Assembly: GCA_016195815.1 (NCBI GenBank)
Contig: JACPYX010000008.1
Location: forward strand, 1 to 64,000
Direction of reading: 5' to 3'
Source: Chloroflexota bacterium
Lineage (GTDB): Bacteria; Chloroflexota; Anaerolineae; Anaerolineales; Villigracilaceae
Length of the DNA: 64,000 nt
Of the stretch, positions 26,730 through 35,695 are shown piece by piece (within the stretch, counting starts at the first letter, position 1; every line of letters begins with the position of its first letter). Made by a program: the position numbers and the translations under genes. The notes below the pieces were generated by a model that did not search any database, had not been told where the DNA came from, and saw only the letters and a program-made list of their open reading frames with translations.

Positions 26730-28232
26730 TCAAATTTTTTCCGCGTAATCTTCCGGCAGCCAACAGCAAAGGACGAGTTCTCTGGCGGCTTTGACTTCAT
26801 CCATGCGGCCAAATTGAGTCGTACTCGGCGCGTTGTGAAGCAGATCAGGCTGAGTCTTGGCTTCGTCCGCGATCTTGATCAGCGCGTCGGCAAAAGCATC
26901 CAACGTGTCTTTGTTCTCAGTTTCGGTCGGCTCGATCATCAGCGCTTCGTGAACGATGAGCGGGAAGTAATTTGTCGGCGGATGGAATTTGTAATCCATC
27001 AGGCGCTTGGCGATGTCGAGAGCGCGCACATCCGAGCCATCGAAGCGGCCTTCCGCGACAAATTCGTGCATACAGATGCGGTCGTATGGCACATGATATG
27101 TGTTTCGTAAGCGGGCTAAAAGATAATTAGCGTTCAATACCGCATACTGCGAAATATCTTTCAAGCCGTCAGGTCCGTGCATGGCTATGTAAGTAAATGC
27201 GCGCACATGCCCGCCGCCAAAGTGTCCGTGAAAGGCCTTCATGCGTCCGATGGATTTCCTGGGCGTGACAAACCCGAACAGCGGAGGAGTCTCATCATCG
27301 CCCTCTTCAAGGACGCCGACCAGCGGCGCGGGCAGGAAATCCGCCAAATGCGCCGCGACTCCAACCGGACCCGAACCGGGGCCGCCGCCTCCATGCGGGA
27401 CGGCGAAAGTCTTGTGCAGGTTGAAGTGCATCAAGTCGAAACCGATGTCGCCAGGGCGAATGATGCCCAGCAGCGCGTTCAAGTTCGCGCCGTCGCCGTA
27501 GACCAGGCCTCCGCAATCGTGTACGATCTGGATCACTTCTTCGACATGTTCATCGAACATGCCGAGTGTGTTCGGGTTGGTCATCATCAGACCGAAGATG
27601 GTATCGTCGCATTGTTCTTTGAGCGCTTTCAAGTCTATGTTGCCGCGTTCGTCGGATGGGATTTGGACAATAGTCAGACCGGTCATTCCAGCAGAGGCGG
27701 GATTTGTTCCATGCGCGGAATCGGGGATGAGCATCTTGACGCGTTTGTCGTCTCCGCGTGATTTGTGGTAGGCGCGCATGATCAGCACGCCGGTAAATTC
27801 TCCGTGTGCGCCGGCCGCGGGTTGGAGCGTCACTGCCTCGAAGCCGCTGATTTCTTTCAGCCATTCCTGGAGCGTGAACATCAATGCGAGGTTGCCCTGC
27901 ACGGTTTCAATTGGCTGGAGCGGATGCGTGAACATATAACCCGGCAGGCGGCAGGTATCTTCGTTGATCTTCGGGTTGTATTTCATCGTGCATGAGCCGA
28001 GCGGATAAAAGCCATCGTCAACGCTGTAGTTGAATTTGCTGAGGCGCATGTAGTGGCGGACGACATCCACTTCGGCCAGTTCGGGCAGGGGCAGGTCCGC
28101 TCGCAGAAGAGACTCGGGCAATTTGGCGCGCGGCACATCCGGGTCCGGGAAAGAGACGCCGTTTCGTCCGGGCGAGGAAAGATCGAAGATGGTCGGTTCG
28201 ACGATCTTTGAAGAAGTCAATGTGTTATTCAT
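26730..28232 (-). CDS. gcvPB: Glycine dehydrogenase (decarboxylating) subunit 2
   Basis: LGSCTMKYNPKINED, NLHKTFAVPHGGGGPGSGPVGV (PLP lysine); start corrected to 28232. Confidence 0.95.
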   Translation of the reverse strand: MNNTLTSSKIVEPTIFDLSSPGRNGVSFPDPDVPRAKLPESLLRADLPLPELAEVDVVRHYMRLSKFNYSVDDGFYPLGSCTMKYNPKINEDTCRLPGYMFTHPLQPIETVQGNLALMFTLQEWLKEISGFEAVTLQPAAGAHGEFTGVLIMRAYHKSRGDDKRVKMLIPDSAHGTNPASAGMTGLTIVQIPSDERGNIDLKALKEQCDDTIFGLMMTNPNTLGMFDEHVEEVIQIVHDCGGLVYGDGANLNALLGIIRPGDIGFDLMHFNLHKTFAVPHGGGGPGSGPVGVAAHLADFLPAPLVGVLEEGDDETPPLFGFVTPRKSIGRMKAFHGHFGGGHVRAFTYIAMHGPDGLKDISQYAVLNANYLLARLRNTYHVPYDRICMHEFVAEGRFDGSDVRALDIAKRLMDYKFHPPTNYFPLIVHEALMIEPTETENKDTLDAFADALIKIADEAKTQPDLLHNAPSTTQFGRMDEVKAARELVLCCWLPEDYAEKI

Positions 28233-29580
28233 GATCCGCCTCCGAAAGCGCATCAACCAGCATGTCAATATCTTCCTTGCTGTTCATCTCGGTCACTGCG
28301 ATCAGTAGATGATTCTTGAGCGCGGGATAATCCTGGCCGAGATCGTATCCACCGAGGATGCCATGCTCAAGCAAATGAGCGTTGACCTCAGCCGCGGGCT
28401 TTGGACAACACAACACAAATTCATGGAAGAATGGTTCGGGGAAGCACATACCGTAGCCTTCGATCTGGCTGAGTCGTTCAGCGGCATAATGCGCCTTGTG
28501 ATAACAAAGTTCGGCGACTTGTCTCATTCCATTTTTGCCAAGGACCGACATATACACTGCGGAGGCCAGCGCCAGCAGACCCTGGTTGGTGCAAATGTTC
28601 GACGTGGCGCGCTCGCGCTTGATGTGCTGTTCGCGCGAGGTCAGCGTCAGAACGTAAGAACGCTGGCCGCGATTGTCAACAGTCTCGCCGACGAGTCGTC
28701 CGGCCATTTTGTGGACGAAGGATTTTTTCGTCGTGAAGAAACCGAGCCACGGCCCGCCAAACCACATCGGAATTCCGAGCGGCTGGCCTTCGCCGACAAC
28801 AATGTCTGCGCCCATGGCGCCCGGCGTCTTGAACAGTCCCAGCGCGGTCGGGTTGGCAACCACACAGACCAACGCGCCTTTGCCGTGCGCGGATTCGATG
28901 AACGCGGAGTAATCGTAAACGCGTCCGAAGAAATCGGGATACTGAACGATGACGAGCATCGTGTTTTCATCAATGAGGGAGGCAAGCGCTTCAGGCCCGG
29001 ACTCTAAATCGGCGCCCGCGTTATCCCCGGCTACTTCCAGGCCCATGCCTTGTGTGTATGTGCGTATCACGGCGCGATATTGTGGATGAACTGTCGGCGA
29101 GATGACCACCCTTTTGCGTTTGCCGCGAAATTGAGCGTAGGCCAGGTTGACAGCTTCCGCCGCGGCTGTCGCGCCGTCGTAGTGCGAGGCGTTGGAAACG
29201 TCCATGCCGGTCAGCGCAGAGATAAGCGATTGATATTCAAAGGCGGCTTGCAATGTGCCTTGCGAAATTTCGGGCTGATAGGGCGTGTAAGCCGTATAAA
29301 ATTCTCCGCGGCTGATGATGTGATTGACCACCGCCGGGATGTAATGATTATACGCGCCCGCGCCGAGGAAGGAGATCAAGTCGCCGCGCACGTTCTCGTT
29401 GCTTTCGGCGAGTTCTGCCAGTTCGGCCGCGGCTTCCATCTCGGTCAACGCGGGAGGCAGATCCAGTTTGGGAAAACGATGTTTGGCGGGAATATCTTTG
29501 AAGAGTTCATCGAGCGATTTTACGCCGATGGCCGCCAACATCGCGTCCCGTTCTTTGGGGCTATGAGGTATGTAAGTCAT
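28225..29580 (-). CDS. gcvPA: Glycine dehydrogenase (decarboxylating) subunit 1
   Basis: SFLGAGAYNHYIPAVVNHIISRGEFYTAYTPYQPEISQGTLQ. Confidence 0.95.
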   Translation of the reverse strand: MTYIPHSPKERDAMLAAIGVKSLDELFKDIPAKHRFPKLDLPPALTEMEAAAELAELAESNENVRGDLISFLGAGAYNHYIPAVVNHIISRGEFYTAYTPYQPEISQGTLQAAFEYQSLISALTGMDVSNASHYDGATAAAEAVNLAYAQFRGKRKRVVISPTVHPQYRAVIRTYTQGMGLEVAGDNAGADLESGPEALASLIDENTMLVIVQYPDFFGRVYDYSAFIESAHGKGALVCVVANPTALGLFKTPGAMGADIVVGEGQPLGIPMWFGGPWLGFFTTKKSFVHKMAGRLVGETVDNRGQRSYVLTLTSREQHIKRERATSNICTNQGLLALASAVYMSVLGKNGMRQVAELCYHKAHYAAERLSQIEGYGMCFPEPFFHEFVLCCPKPAAEVNAHLLEHGILGGYDLGQDYPALKNHLLIAVTEMNSKEDIDMLVDALSEADHE

Positions 29581-29587
29581 GGTTCCT

Positions 29588-29652
29588 CCAGTGTTCAGTA
29601 TTCAGTAATCAGTTTTCAGTTCTGGTCGCTGAACACTGGTCACTGATCACTG
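29588..29652. repeat. Low-complexity intergenic repeat of CAGTGTTCAGT/CAGTGATCACTG units
   Basis: cagtgttcagtattcagtaatcagttttcag...gaacactggtcactgatcactgg; similar text at 38694-38757. Confidence 0.65.
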
Positions 29653-29653
29653 G

Positions 29654-30031
29654 CTAGTGTGTTCTTTCCGCGCAATACTTTTCGTACGCAGCGGCATCCA
29701 TTACATCGCCGGCTTTGCCACCCTCGACCTTGATCATCCAGCCCGCGTTAAACGGGTCGCTGTTGAGAGTCTCCGGCTTGTCGGAGAGTCCGCTATTGAC
29801 GGCAGTCACTTTGCCAGATACGGGTGAATAAATTTCAGCCGAGGCTTTTACCGATTCGACCGAAGCGATTGCTTTCCCCACTTCGAGCATATCGCCGACT
29901 TCGACCAGAATCTCAACGAAGACGATGTCCGAGAGCTGCGATTGGGCGTAGTCGGTGATGCCCATCGCGCCGCTGGCGGGGTCAAACCACTCATCAGATT
30001 TGGCGTATTTCAAATTGGCGGGAGTATTCAT
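29654..30031 (-). CDS. gcvH: Glycine cleavage system H protein
   Basis: LKYAKSDEWFDPASGAMGITDYAQSQLSDIVFVE...ASVESVKASAEIYSPVSG (lipoyl lysine); start corrected to 30031. Confidence 0.95.
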   Translation of the reverse strand: MNTPANLKYAKSDEWFDPASGAMGITDYAQSQLSDIVFVEILVEVGDMLEVGKAIASVESVKASAEIYSPVSGKVTAVNSGLSDKPETLNSDPFNAGWMIKVEGGKAGDVMDAAAYEKYCAERTH

Positions 30032-30071
30032 TACTTTGGTTCTCCTTGTTGTGAGATATCGGCGAATCAAA

Positions 30072-30105
30072 AGAGGACGTGCAATTATAGAATTGCGCGT
30101 CCTCT
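30072..30105 (-). terminator. Hairpin between glycine riboswitch and gcvH (likely expression platform)
   Basis: Minus: agaggacgcgcaattctataattgcacgtcctctttt; 15 bp stem with one G-T. Confidence 0.7.
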
Positions 30106-30332
30106 GTAAATTGACCTGAGAGATTATCCCTTGGTTTCGATACCGTAGTACCCAGCCAGCAGGGATTTACACCGTCGGTGTCTCGTGAATTGAGACTTTC
30201 CAGAGTAATTCGGGGCAGGGTCCTTTTGCCTGAGAGTTTCGCCTGGCTTCGCCTTGTTTCCAGACTTGCACCTTCGGCGTCCTTCGCTTTGGCTTTGATA
30301 TGCCGCTGGGGATCTCTTCCCTGTGCCCGTTC
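30105..30332 (-). promoter_or_regulatory. Tandem glycine riboswitch upstream of gcvH
   Basis: Minus strand: gggaagagatcc...gccgaaggtgcaa...aaactctcaggcaaaaggacc, then ctctggaaagtctc...acaccgacggtgtaaatcc...aatctctcaggtcaatttacagaggac. Confidence 0.9.
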
Positions 30333-30423
30333 AATTGTTATATCCATTTTATGGGGCAGGGATGGTAACGTCAAGAGGATAATGTTCCCAATTTTGTGCA
30401 AAGCCAATTCTAAAATTACCAAC

Positions 30424-30458
30424 AAAAAAAGCCTGCTTTTTCAGCAGGCTTTTTTTGT
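30424..30458. terminator. Bidirectional intrinsic terminator
   Basis: aaaaaaagcctgct-ttttc-agcaggcttttttt. Confidence 0.85.
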
Positions 30459-30474
30459 TACAAAGTGGAAAAAA

Positions 30475-30828
30475 TTATACCCAGCCCTGGTTCTTGATAA
30501 AGTTAGTAACGAATGGAACTTCGAACATCTGGCCCTGATAGGCCTGATAAGCCCACCACAGGAAGACCAGCCAGATCACCGGAATGCACAGCCCGCCGAA
30601 GCCAAAAGTGATAACCGAAAGAATAGTGGCGACCACAAAGAAGGCTACATTCAAGGCCAGTGACTGAATGGCATGGAACTTAATGAATGGGCGGGCTTTC
30701 TTATCTTCCATGAAGAGCATAATGATGGCAATCAGCGCAATCGGGTAGCCGAGTGCGGCCCACAACTTATCATCGCTGGTGACATCTGAAGACATGGGTG
30801 CTTGAGACATAGTTTGTTCCTCCGTCAA
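30475..30828 (-). CDS. DUF4870/Tic20-like small membrane protein
   Basis: DKLWAALGYPIALIAIIMLFMEDKKARPFIKFHAIQSLALNV...; likely start at 30810. Confidence 0.85.
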   Translation of the reverse strand: MTEEQTMSQAPMSSDVTSDDKLWAALGYPIALIAIIMLFMEDKKARPFIKFHAIQSLALNVAFFVVATILSVITFGFGGLCIPVIWLVFLWWAYQAYQGQMFEVPFVTNFIKNQGWV

Positions 30829-31239
30829 ATTCTGAATTAGTTTAAATCATTTTACAACCAATTCGGACAAAATGCAACCAAATTAACGAGACAAGAGTAC
30901 TGGTGAGGGCATGATCAAAGTTGTCTTCATGCGCTTCGCCCGGTTTCGCTGTGCCGTCTTTGCAGGCGCTGGTTGAACACTACAATCCCGCGGCACGGTC
31001 ACACAAACAGAAAATTTGCGCGCGCAATACTCATCGTATCGAGCTGGAAGGACAAACACAACGAAAGATTAGAGCAAAACAGAGGTAAGGCATGGCAGAC
31101 ACTTAAGGTACAATCGAAACTACAGCCTGCACATATCCATTCCTGCAGTCACTGCCAGGAATCTGAGATAAAAGCCGCTCTTTTTGTCTTGCCGCATAGC
31201 ATCAACTTGCTTTGGTAGCAACTTGGGTTACTTAATGAA

Positions 31240-33456
31240 ATGGAAAGCCTGTCGTACATTTCCGGACTCAAGCCCGCCGATCAAGGCCCACTTTCGAGGT
31301 TTATCCCTCCGCTGGAAGAGGGAGTTATCTCGACCTGGCTATCGCATCACGCGCCGGCTTCAAGCTGGCTGCTCGACCCGTTCGGATTCTCTCCCAGGCT
31401 TGCGCTCGAAGCTGCGCGCACAGGGTATCGCATACTTGTCACGGCTAACAATCCCATCACACGCTTCCTGCTCGAAATGGCCGCAGACCCTCCGGCGGAA
31501 GCGGACTTCAAGGCCGCGTTGGCCGATCTGGCTGTTGTAAAGAAAGGCGATGAGCGGCTCGAGGCTCACCTGCAATCGTTGTATGTTACGAATTGTGAAA
31601 AATGCGGGCGCGAAGTTTTTGCTCAGTCGTTTTTGTGGCGCAAAGCGGAAGATGCGCCCTTTGCCCGGATTTATGAATGCAAATCATGTGGCGACTCGGG
31701 CGAACGCCCGGCGATGCCTGCAGATGTTGAGCGCGCAAAGAAAATCGCCGCGACAGATAGTCTTCACCGTTCACGGGCTTTTGAACGCGTCATCAAGTTG
31801 AACGATGAAGACCGCTCTTACGCGGAAGAAGCGATACAACATTATTTGCCGCGTCCGCTCTATGTGCTGACCACGATCATAAACCGGCTCGACAACTTGA
31901 ATCTGACTGCCGAGCGGCGGCGCGCATTGACCGCGCTTATCCTCGCTGCATGTGACGCGGGCAACACTTTATGGGGCTATCCATCCGAGCGGGCGCGGCC
32001 CAGGCAATTGAATACGCCGGCCCAATTCCGCGAGCAAAACATCTGGATGCTGTTCGAGCGTGGACTCGGTCTATGGACGGAAACCGCTGCGAGCGTCCCG
32101 TGCGTTGCGTGGCCGAACAAACTTCCAGATACGGGCGGCATTTGCATTTACGAAGGCCGCCTCAAAGACCTGGCGCATGAGGTCAAAAGGGAAATCCCCA
32201 TTGAGGCGGTGATCGGTTCGGTGCCGCGCCCAAATCAGGCATTCTGGACTTTATCTGCTTTGTGGGCGGGCTGGTTATGGGGAAGCGATGCGGTTGAACC
32301 TTTTAAAATTGCCTTGCGCCGCCGCCGTTATGACTGGGGCTGGAATGCCACTGCGTTAAATGCGGCCTTCGTTCATCTCTTTGACCTGCTTCCATTAAGC
32401 ACGCCCTTTTTAGGATTGCTGCCCGAGGCAGAACCGGCCTTTCTCTCATCGGCTTTGACTGCCGCCAACGCGGCGGGATTCAAACTAAAAGGCATGGCCA
32501 TGCGAACGGAGCATGACGCTATTCAGATCGTGTGGGAACGAGGCGAGCATTTGAAGCGCGAGACGGCAAAACCTGATGTTGAAACCGTTCGCAAAGCAAT
32601 CGCGAATTATTTGACGGAGCGCGGCGAACCAGCCAGTTATTTGCATGTACATGCCGCAGGGTTGATCGCATTGGATGAAACTCACGCGCTCAAGCAAACT
32701 GACCAGGAATTCGACGACGCTCTGCGAAGCACGCAAACCGTTATTGAAACCGCACTGAAAGAAGATGCAGGCTTTATTCATTATTCAACAGGCGAAAGTG
32801 TGGACACAGGCCTTTGGGGTTTAAGTGAATCATCCCGGCAGGAATCGCTTTCTGACCGCGTTGAAATGGCTGTCGTTAATTTCCTTCAGAAGAATCCCGA
32901 AAGCATCTATCTTGAGATCGAGAATGATCTTTATCAACGTTTCGCGGGTCTTTTAACGCCGTCCAAAGCGTTGATCTATGCAGTCTTGAATTCATACACA
33001 GACAAGGCCGGCGCAAACTGGAGGCTGCGCGCTGAAGATGTCGCAGCCACGCGGCGGGCGGAATTGAAGAACATAACGATATCCATCGAATCAATTGGCA
33101 GACGGCTAAAATACAAAACCCGCAAACAAGGCAGGCTTTTGATTTGGGAAGAGAACGGCAGGTCTGTTCGTGTGTTTTATCCTTTGGCATCAGCCCTGAT
33201 CGGACGCTCGCTCACCGAAATTCCTGATCTGCCGCCGCAAACCATACTGGTCATCCCCGGCGGACGCGCCGCGCTGGCGGCTTACAAAGAGCAACGCGAC
33301 CCGGCGCTGGGGGAACGATTAAAGAACTACCGGTGGCTCAAATACCGTTTGGTGCGCGCCCTGTCCGAGGTCCCGATTTTGACGCGGGAAACTTTTGAGG
33401 AGCAGATCAACAGCGATCCCGTCGAACAATCAAAAGGCCAGATGATGATGTTCTGA
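31240..33456 (+). CDS. Large uncharacterised protein with degenerate DNA-methyltransferase-like features and a possible zinc ribbon
   Basis: SWLLDPFGFSPRLALEAARTGYRILVTANNP resembles the SAM-binding DPFxGSG motif; CEKCG...CKSCG; no NPPY/DPPY seen. Confidence 0.55.
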   Translation: MESLSYISGLKPADQGPLSRFIPPLEEGVISTWLSHHAPASSWLLDPFGFSPRLALEAARTGYRILVTANNPITRFLLEMAADPPAEADFKAALADLAVVKKGDERLEAHLQSLYVTNCEKCGREVFAQSFLWRKAEDAPFARIYECKSCGDSGERPAMPADVERAKKIAATDSLHRSRAFERVIKLNDEDRSYAEEAIQHYLPRPLYVLTTIINRLDNLNLTAERRRALTALILAACDAGNTLWGYPSERARPRQLNTPAQFREQNIWMLFERGLGLWTETAASVPCVAWPNKLPDTGGICIYEGRLKDLAHEVKREIPIEAVIGSVPRPNQAFWTLSALWAGWLWGSDAVEPFKIALRRRRYDWGWNATALNAAFVHLFDLLPLSTPFLGLLPEAEPAFLSSALTAANAAGFKLKGMAMRTEHDAIQIVWERGEHLKRETAKPDVETVRKAIANYLTERGEPASYLHVHAAGLIALDETHALKQTDQEFDDALRSTQTVIETALKEDAGFIHYSTGESVDTGLWGLSESSRQESLSDRVEMAVVNFLQKNPESIYLEIENDLYQRFAGLLTPSKALIYAVLNSYTDKAGANWRLRAEDVAATRRAELKNITISIESIGRRLKYKTRKQGRLLIWEENGRSVRVFYPLASALIGRSLTEIPDLPPQTILVIPGGRAALAAYKEQRDPALGERLKNYRWLKYRLVRALSEVPILTRETFEEQINSDPVEQSKGQMMMF

Positions 33457-33509
33457 GCCGCTGTGAGATTGCAAAACCGACGCGACATCAAAATAGCTTT
33501 ACTGGAAAA

Positions 33510-34574
33510 ATGAGAAAAGGAGATGAAATGAAGAAGTTGTTTTATCTGATTTTACTCATGGCCTTTTTGCTTTCCGCCTGCGGAGGAAACGCCGCGCCAG
33601 CCCAAACACAAGCACCCGCCACGCAATCTCCGCCTACACAAACGCAGCTTCCTGCCACACAGCCGCCTGATAAAGCAGCGCCGCCCACACCAGAAATCGT
33701 CAACTCCCCTGATTGCACCAACTCGGCCGCCTTCGTGACGGACGTGACCATACCCGACAACACTAATCTTAAACAAGGCGAGAAGTTCAGCAAAGTCTGG
33801 CGCGTCAAGAACACTGGCGCCTGCACATGGACGCCGGAATACAAGCTCGTTTTTTATGATGGCGATCAAATGGGCGCGCCGAGCTCTGTGCCTCTCAGCG
33901 TGACCAGGCCCGGCGACACGTTGGATATATCGGTAGACATGACTGCCCCGATCAAAGATTCGATTTCGCGCGCCAACTTTGAATTGCATACCCCGCTGGG
34001 CGCGGCCATGCCAATTGACAAGAACACACTGCTTTGGGTCATCATCACAGTCGGCACTGCCGGCAATACCGGCAGTGCGGGAAGCAGATCGAACGGGACC
34101 GGCTCAGGTTCGGGATCCGCTAATGGAAGCGTAAGCGGCGCAGGACTTGTAACGTCAACTTGCGCGTTCGTCATAGATCAGCCCCGCGTAAATCAAACTG
34201 TGGCGTCCATCAACGCTTACCGCGCACAAAACAATCTGCCCGCCTACACGGTTGATCCTGATCTCGTCACTGCGGCCCAGTCCCATAGCGCCGATATAGC
34301 CTGCAACAATCTCTTCGTTCACACAGGCTCAAACGGCTCCACGCCTGCATCGCGCGTGGCGGCCACAGGTTATGTCGCATCGGCTCTGACGGAAAATATC
34401 TACGGAAGTTATCCGCCGCTCACCGCACAGGATGCTGTAACCTGGTGGGCTACCGATCAGGTTGATCCGCGCCACAACGAAAACCTGTTAAGCACAAAAT
34501 ACACCCAGATCGGCGTTGGCTACGCATTCTTCAATAACTTCGGCTACTATGTGGTTGATTTTGCCACGCCGTGA
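33510..34574 (+). CDS. Lipoprotein with NBR1-type Ig-like domain and CAP/SCP domain
   Basis: Lipobox LSAC; FSKVWRVKNTGACTWTPEYKLVFYDGDQM; INAYRAQNNLPAYTVDPDLVTAAQSHSADIACNNLFVHTGSNGSTPASRV. Confidence 0.88.
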   Translation: MRKGDEMKKLFYLILLMAFLLSACGGNAAPAQTQAPATQSPPTQTQLPATQPPDKAAPPTPEIVNSPDCTNSAAFVTDVTIPDNTNLKQGEKFSKVWRVKNTGACTWTPEYKLVFYDGDQMGAPSSVPLSVTRPGDTLDISVDMTAPIKDSISRANFELHTPLGAAMPIDKNTLLWVIITVGTAGNTGSAGSRSNGTGSGSGSANGSVSGAGLVTSTCAFVIDQPRVNQTVASINAYRAQNNLPAYTVDPDLVTAAQSHSADIACNNLFVHTGSNGSTPASRVAATGYVASALTENIYGSYPPLTAQDAVTWWATDQVDPRHNENLLSTKYTQIGVGYAFFNNFGYYVVDFATP

Positions 34575-34581
34575 TTTGATT

Positions 34582-34617
34582 AACGGACGATGTGTTTTAT
34601 GCACATTGTCCGTTTTT
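34582..34617 (+). terminator. Intrinsic terminator after first CAP lipoprotein
   Basis: acggacgatgtg-ttttatg-cacattgtccgttttt. Confidence 0.8.
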
Positions 34618-34633
34618 GTTATAGAATCAATGT

Positions 34634-35659
34634 ATGCCAAAAAAACTTCTGACAGTCCTGCTGGCAGCTTTTCTTCTAAGCGGATGCGTCTCCATCTCCA
34701 AAGCGGATACTTCTCCCACGGCGCCTCTTTTCGTGACCTCGACCCTGCCGCCGACAAATACGCCGCGTGCCTCAATGACGCCGCCCCCGCCAACCTCCGC
34801 CTCGACGCTTTCGATCACTGCCGCGCCGAATTGCAAAGATAAAGCCGTCCTCATCCAGGATGTGACCATTGCCGACGGGACGAACGTGCCGCGCGGAAGC
34901 AAATTCGTCAAGACCTGGCAATTGCAAAATACCGGCACCTGTCCGTGGACGGGCTACGCCATCGCCTTCGTCTCCGGCGACCGCATGAGTTCGCCCGATA
35001 CTGCGCCCGTCCCGCAGACGCTGGCGGGCAAAACCGTGGATGTTTCTGTTGATCTGACGGCTCCCTCTATTGATGGCACATACACGGGATTCTTTGAATT
35101 GCGGAATGCGAACGGTCAACCACTTCCAATCGGCATCGAGAAAAATTTCTGGGTTAAGATCACGGTGGGCACAGTCACCATTCCGGCCACCTTGCCGCCT
35201 GGCACGCCCGTCAGCGGCGGCACACCGGGCGTTGCACCGACCGGGCCGCTTAGTTGTAAATACGTTCTCAGTTCATCTTATCCGCGCGAGATCGCAAACC
35301 TGATCAATTCGGCCCGCGCACAGGCTGGCCTTCCGGCGCTGGCGATTGACTCGCAACTGGCCGCGGCCGCCCAAGGTCACAGTTCAGACATGGCCTGCTT
35401 CAGCCTGCTCAGTCATAGCGGTTCGAATGGTTCAACGCCGTATGCGCGCGTATCAGCGGCCGGGTATACAGGCAAATACCGCCAGGAGATTATCTACGCC
35501 GGAGGCTATCCACAAGACGCCTTCGACTGGTGGATGAATGATCAGATCCATAAAGACGCGATTTTGGATCCAAGCGCCACCGAAGTGGGCGTAGGTTATG
35601 CTTATGTTTCAGACAGCGCCTACGGGGGTTACTTCACCGTGGAATTTGGAGCGAGATAA
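34634..35659 (+). CDS. Lipoprotein with NBR1-type Ig-like domain and CAP/SCP domain (paralogue)
   Basis: Lipobox LSGC; FVKTWQLQNTGTCPWTGYAIAFVSGD; LINSARAQAGLPALAIDSQLAAAAQGHSSDMACFSLLSHSGSNGSTPYARV. Confidence 0.88.
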   Translation: MPKKLLTVLLAAFLLSGCVSISKADTSPTAPLFVTSTLPPTNTPRASMTPPPPTSASTLSITAAPNCKDKAVLIQDVTIADGTNVPRGSKFVKTWQLQNTGTCPWTGYAIAFVSGDRMSSPDTAPVPQTLAGKTVDVSVDLTAPSIDGTYTGFFELRNANGQPLPIGIEKNFWVKITVGTVTIPATLPPGTPVSGGTPGVAPTGPLSCKYVLSSSYPREIANLINSARAQAGLPALAIDSQLAAAAQGHSSDMACFSLLSHSGSNGSTPYARVSAAGYTGKYRQEIIYAGGYPQDAFDWWMNDQIHKDAILDPSATEVGVGYAYVSDSAYGGYFTVEFGAR

Positions 35660-35695
35660 AAAAGGCCGCGCCGGGAAGTTCGAGCGCGGGAATTT

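Noticed and set aside
29588-29652. Possible CRISPR-like array between gcvPA and gcvH
   Set aside because: Short variable CAGTGTTCAGT-type units with no regular spacers; no cas genes in the window.
30178-30663. 161 aa plus-strand ORF
   Set aside because: Overlaps the glycine riboswitch and the DUF4870 gene on the other strand; peptide not protein-like.
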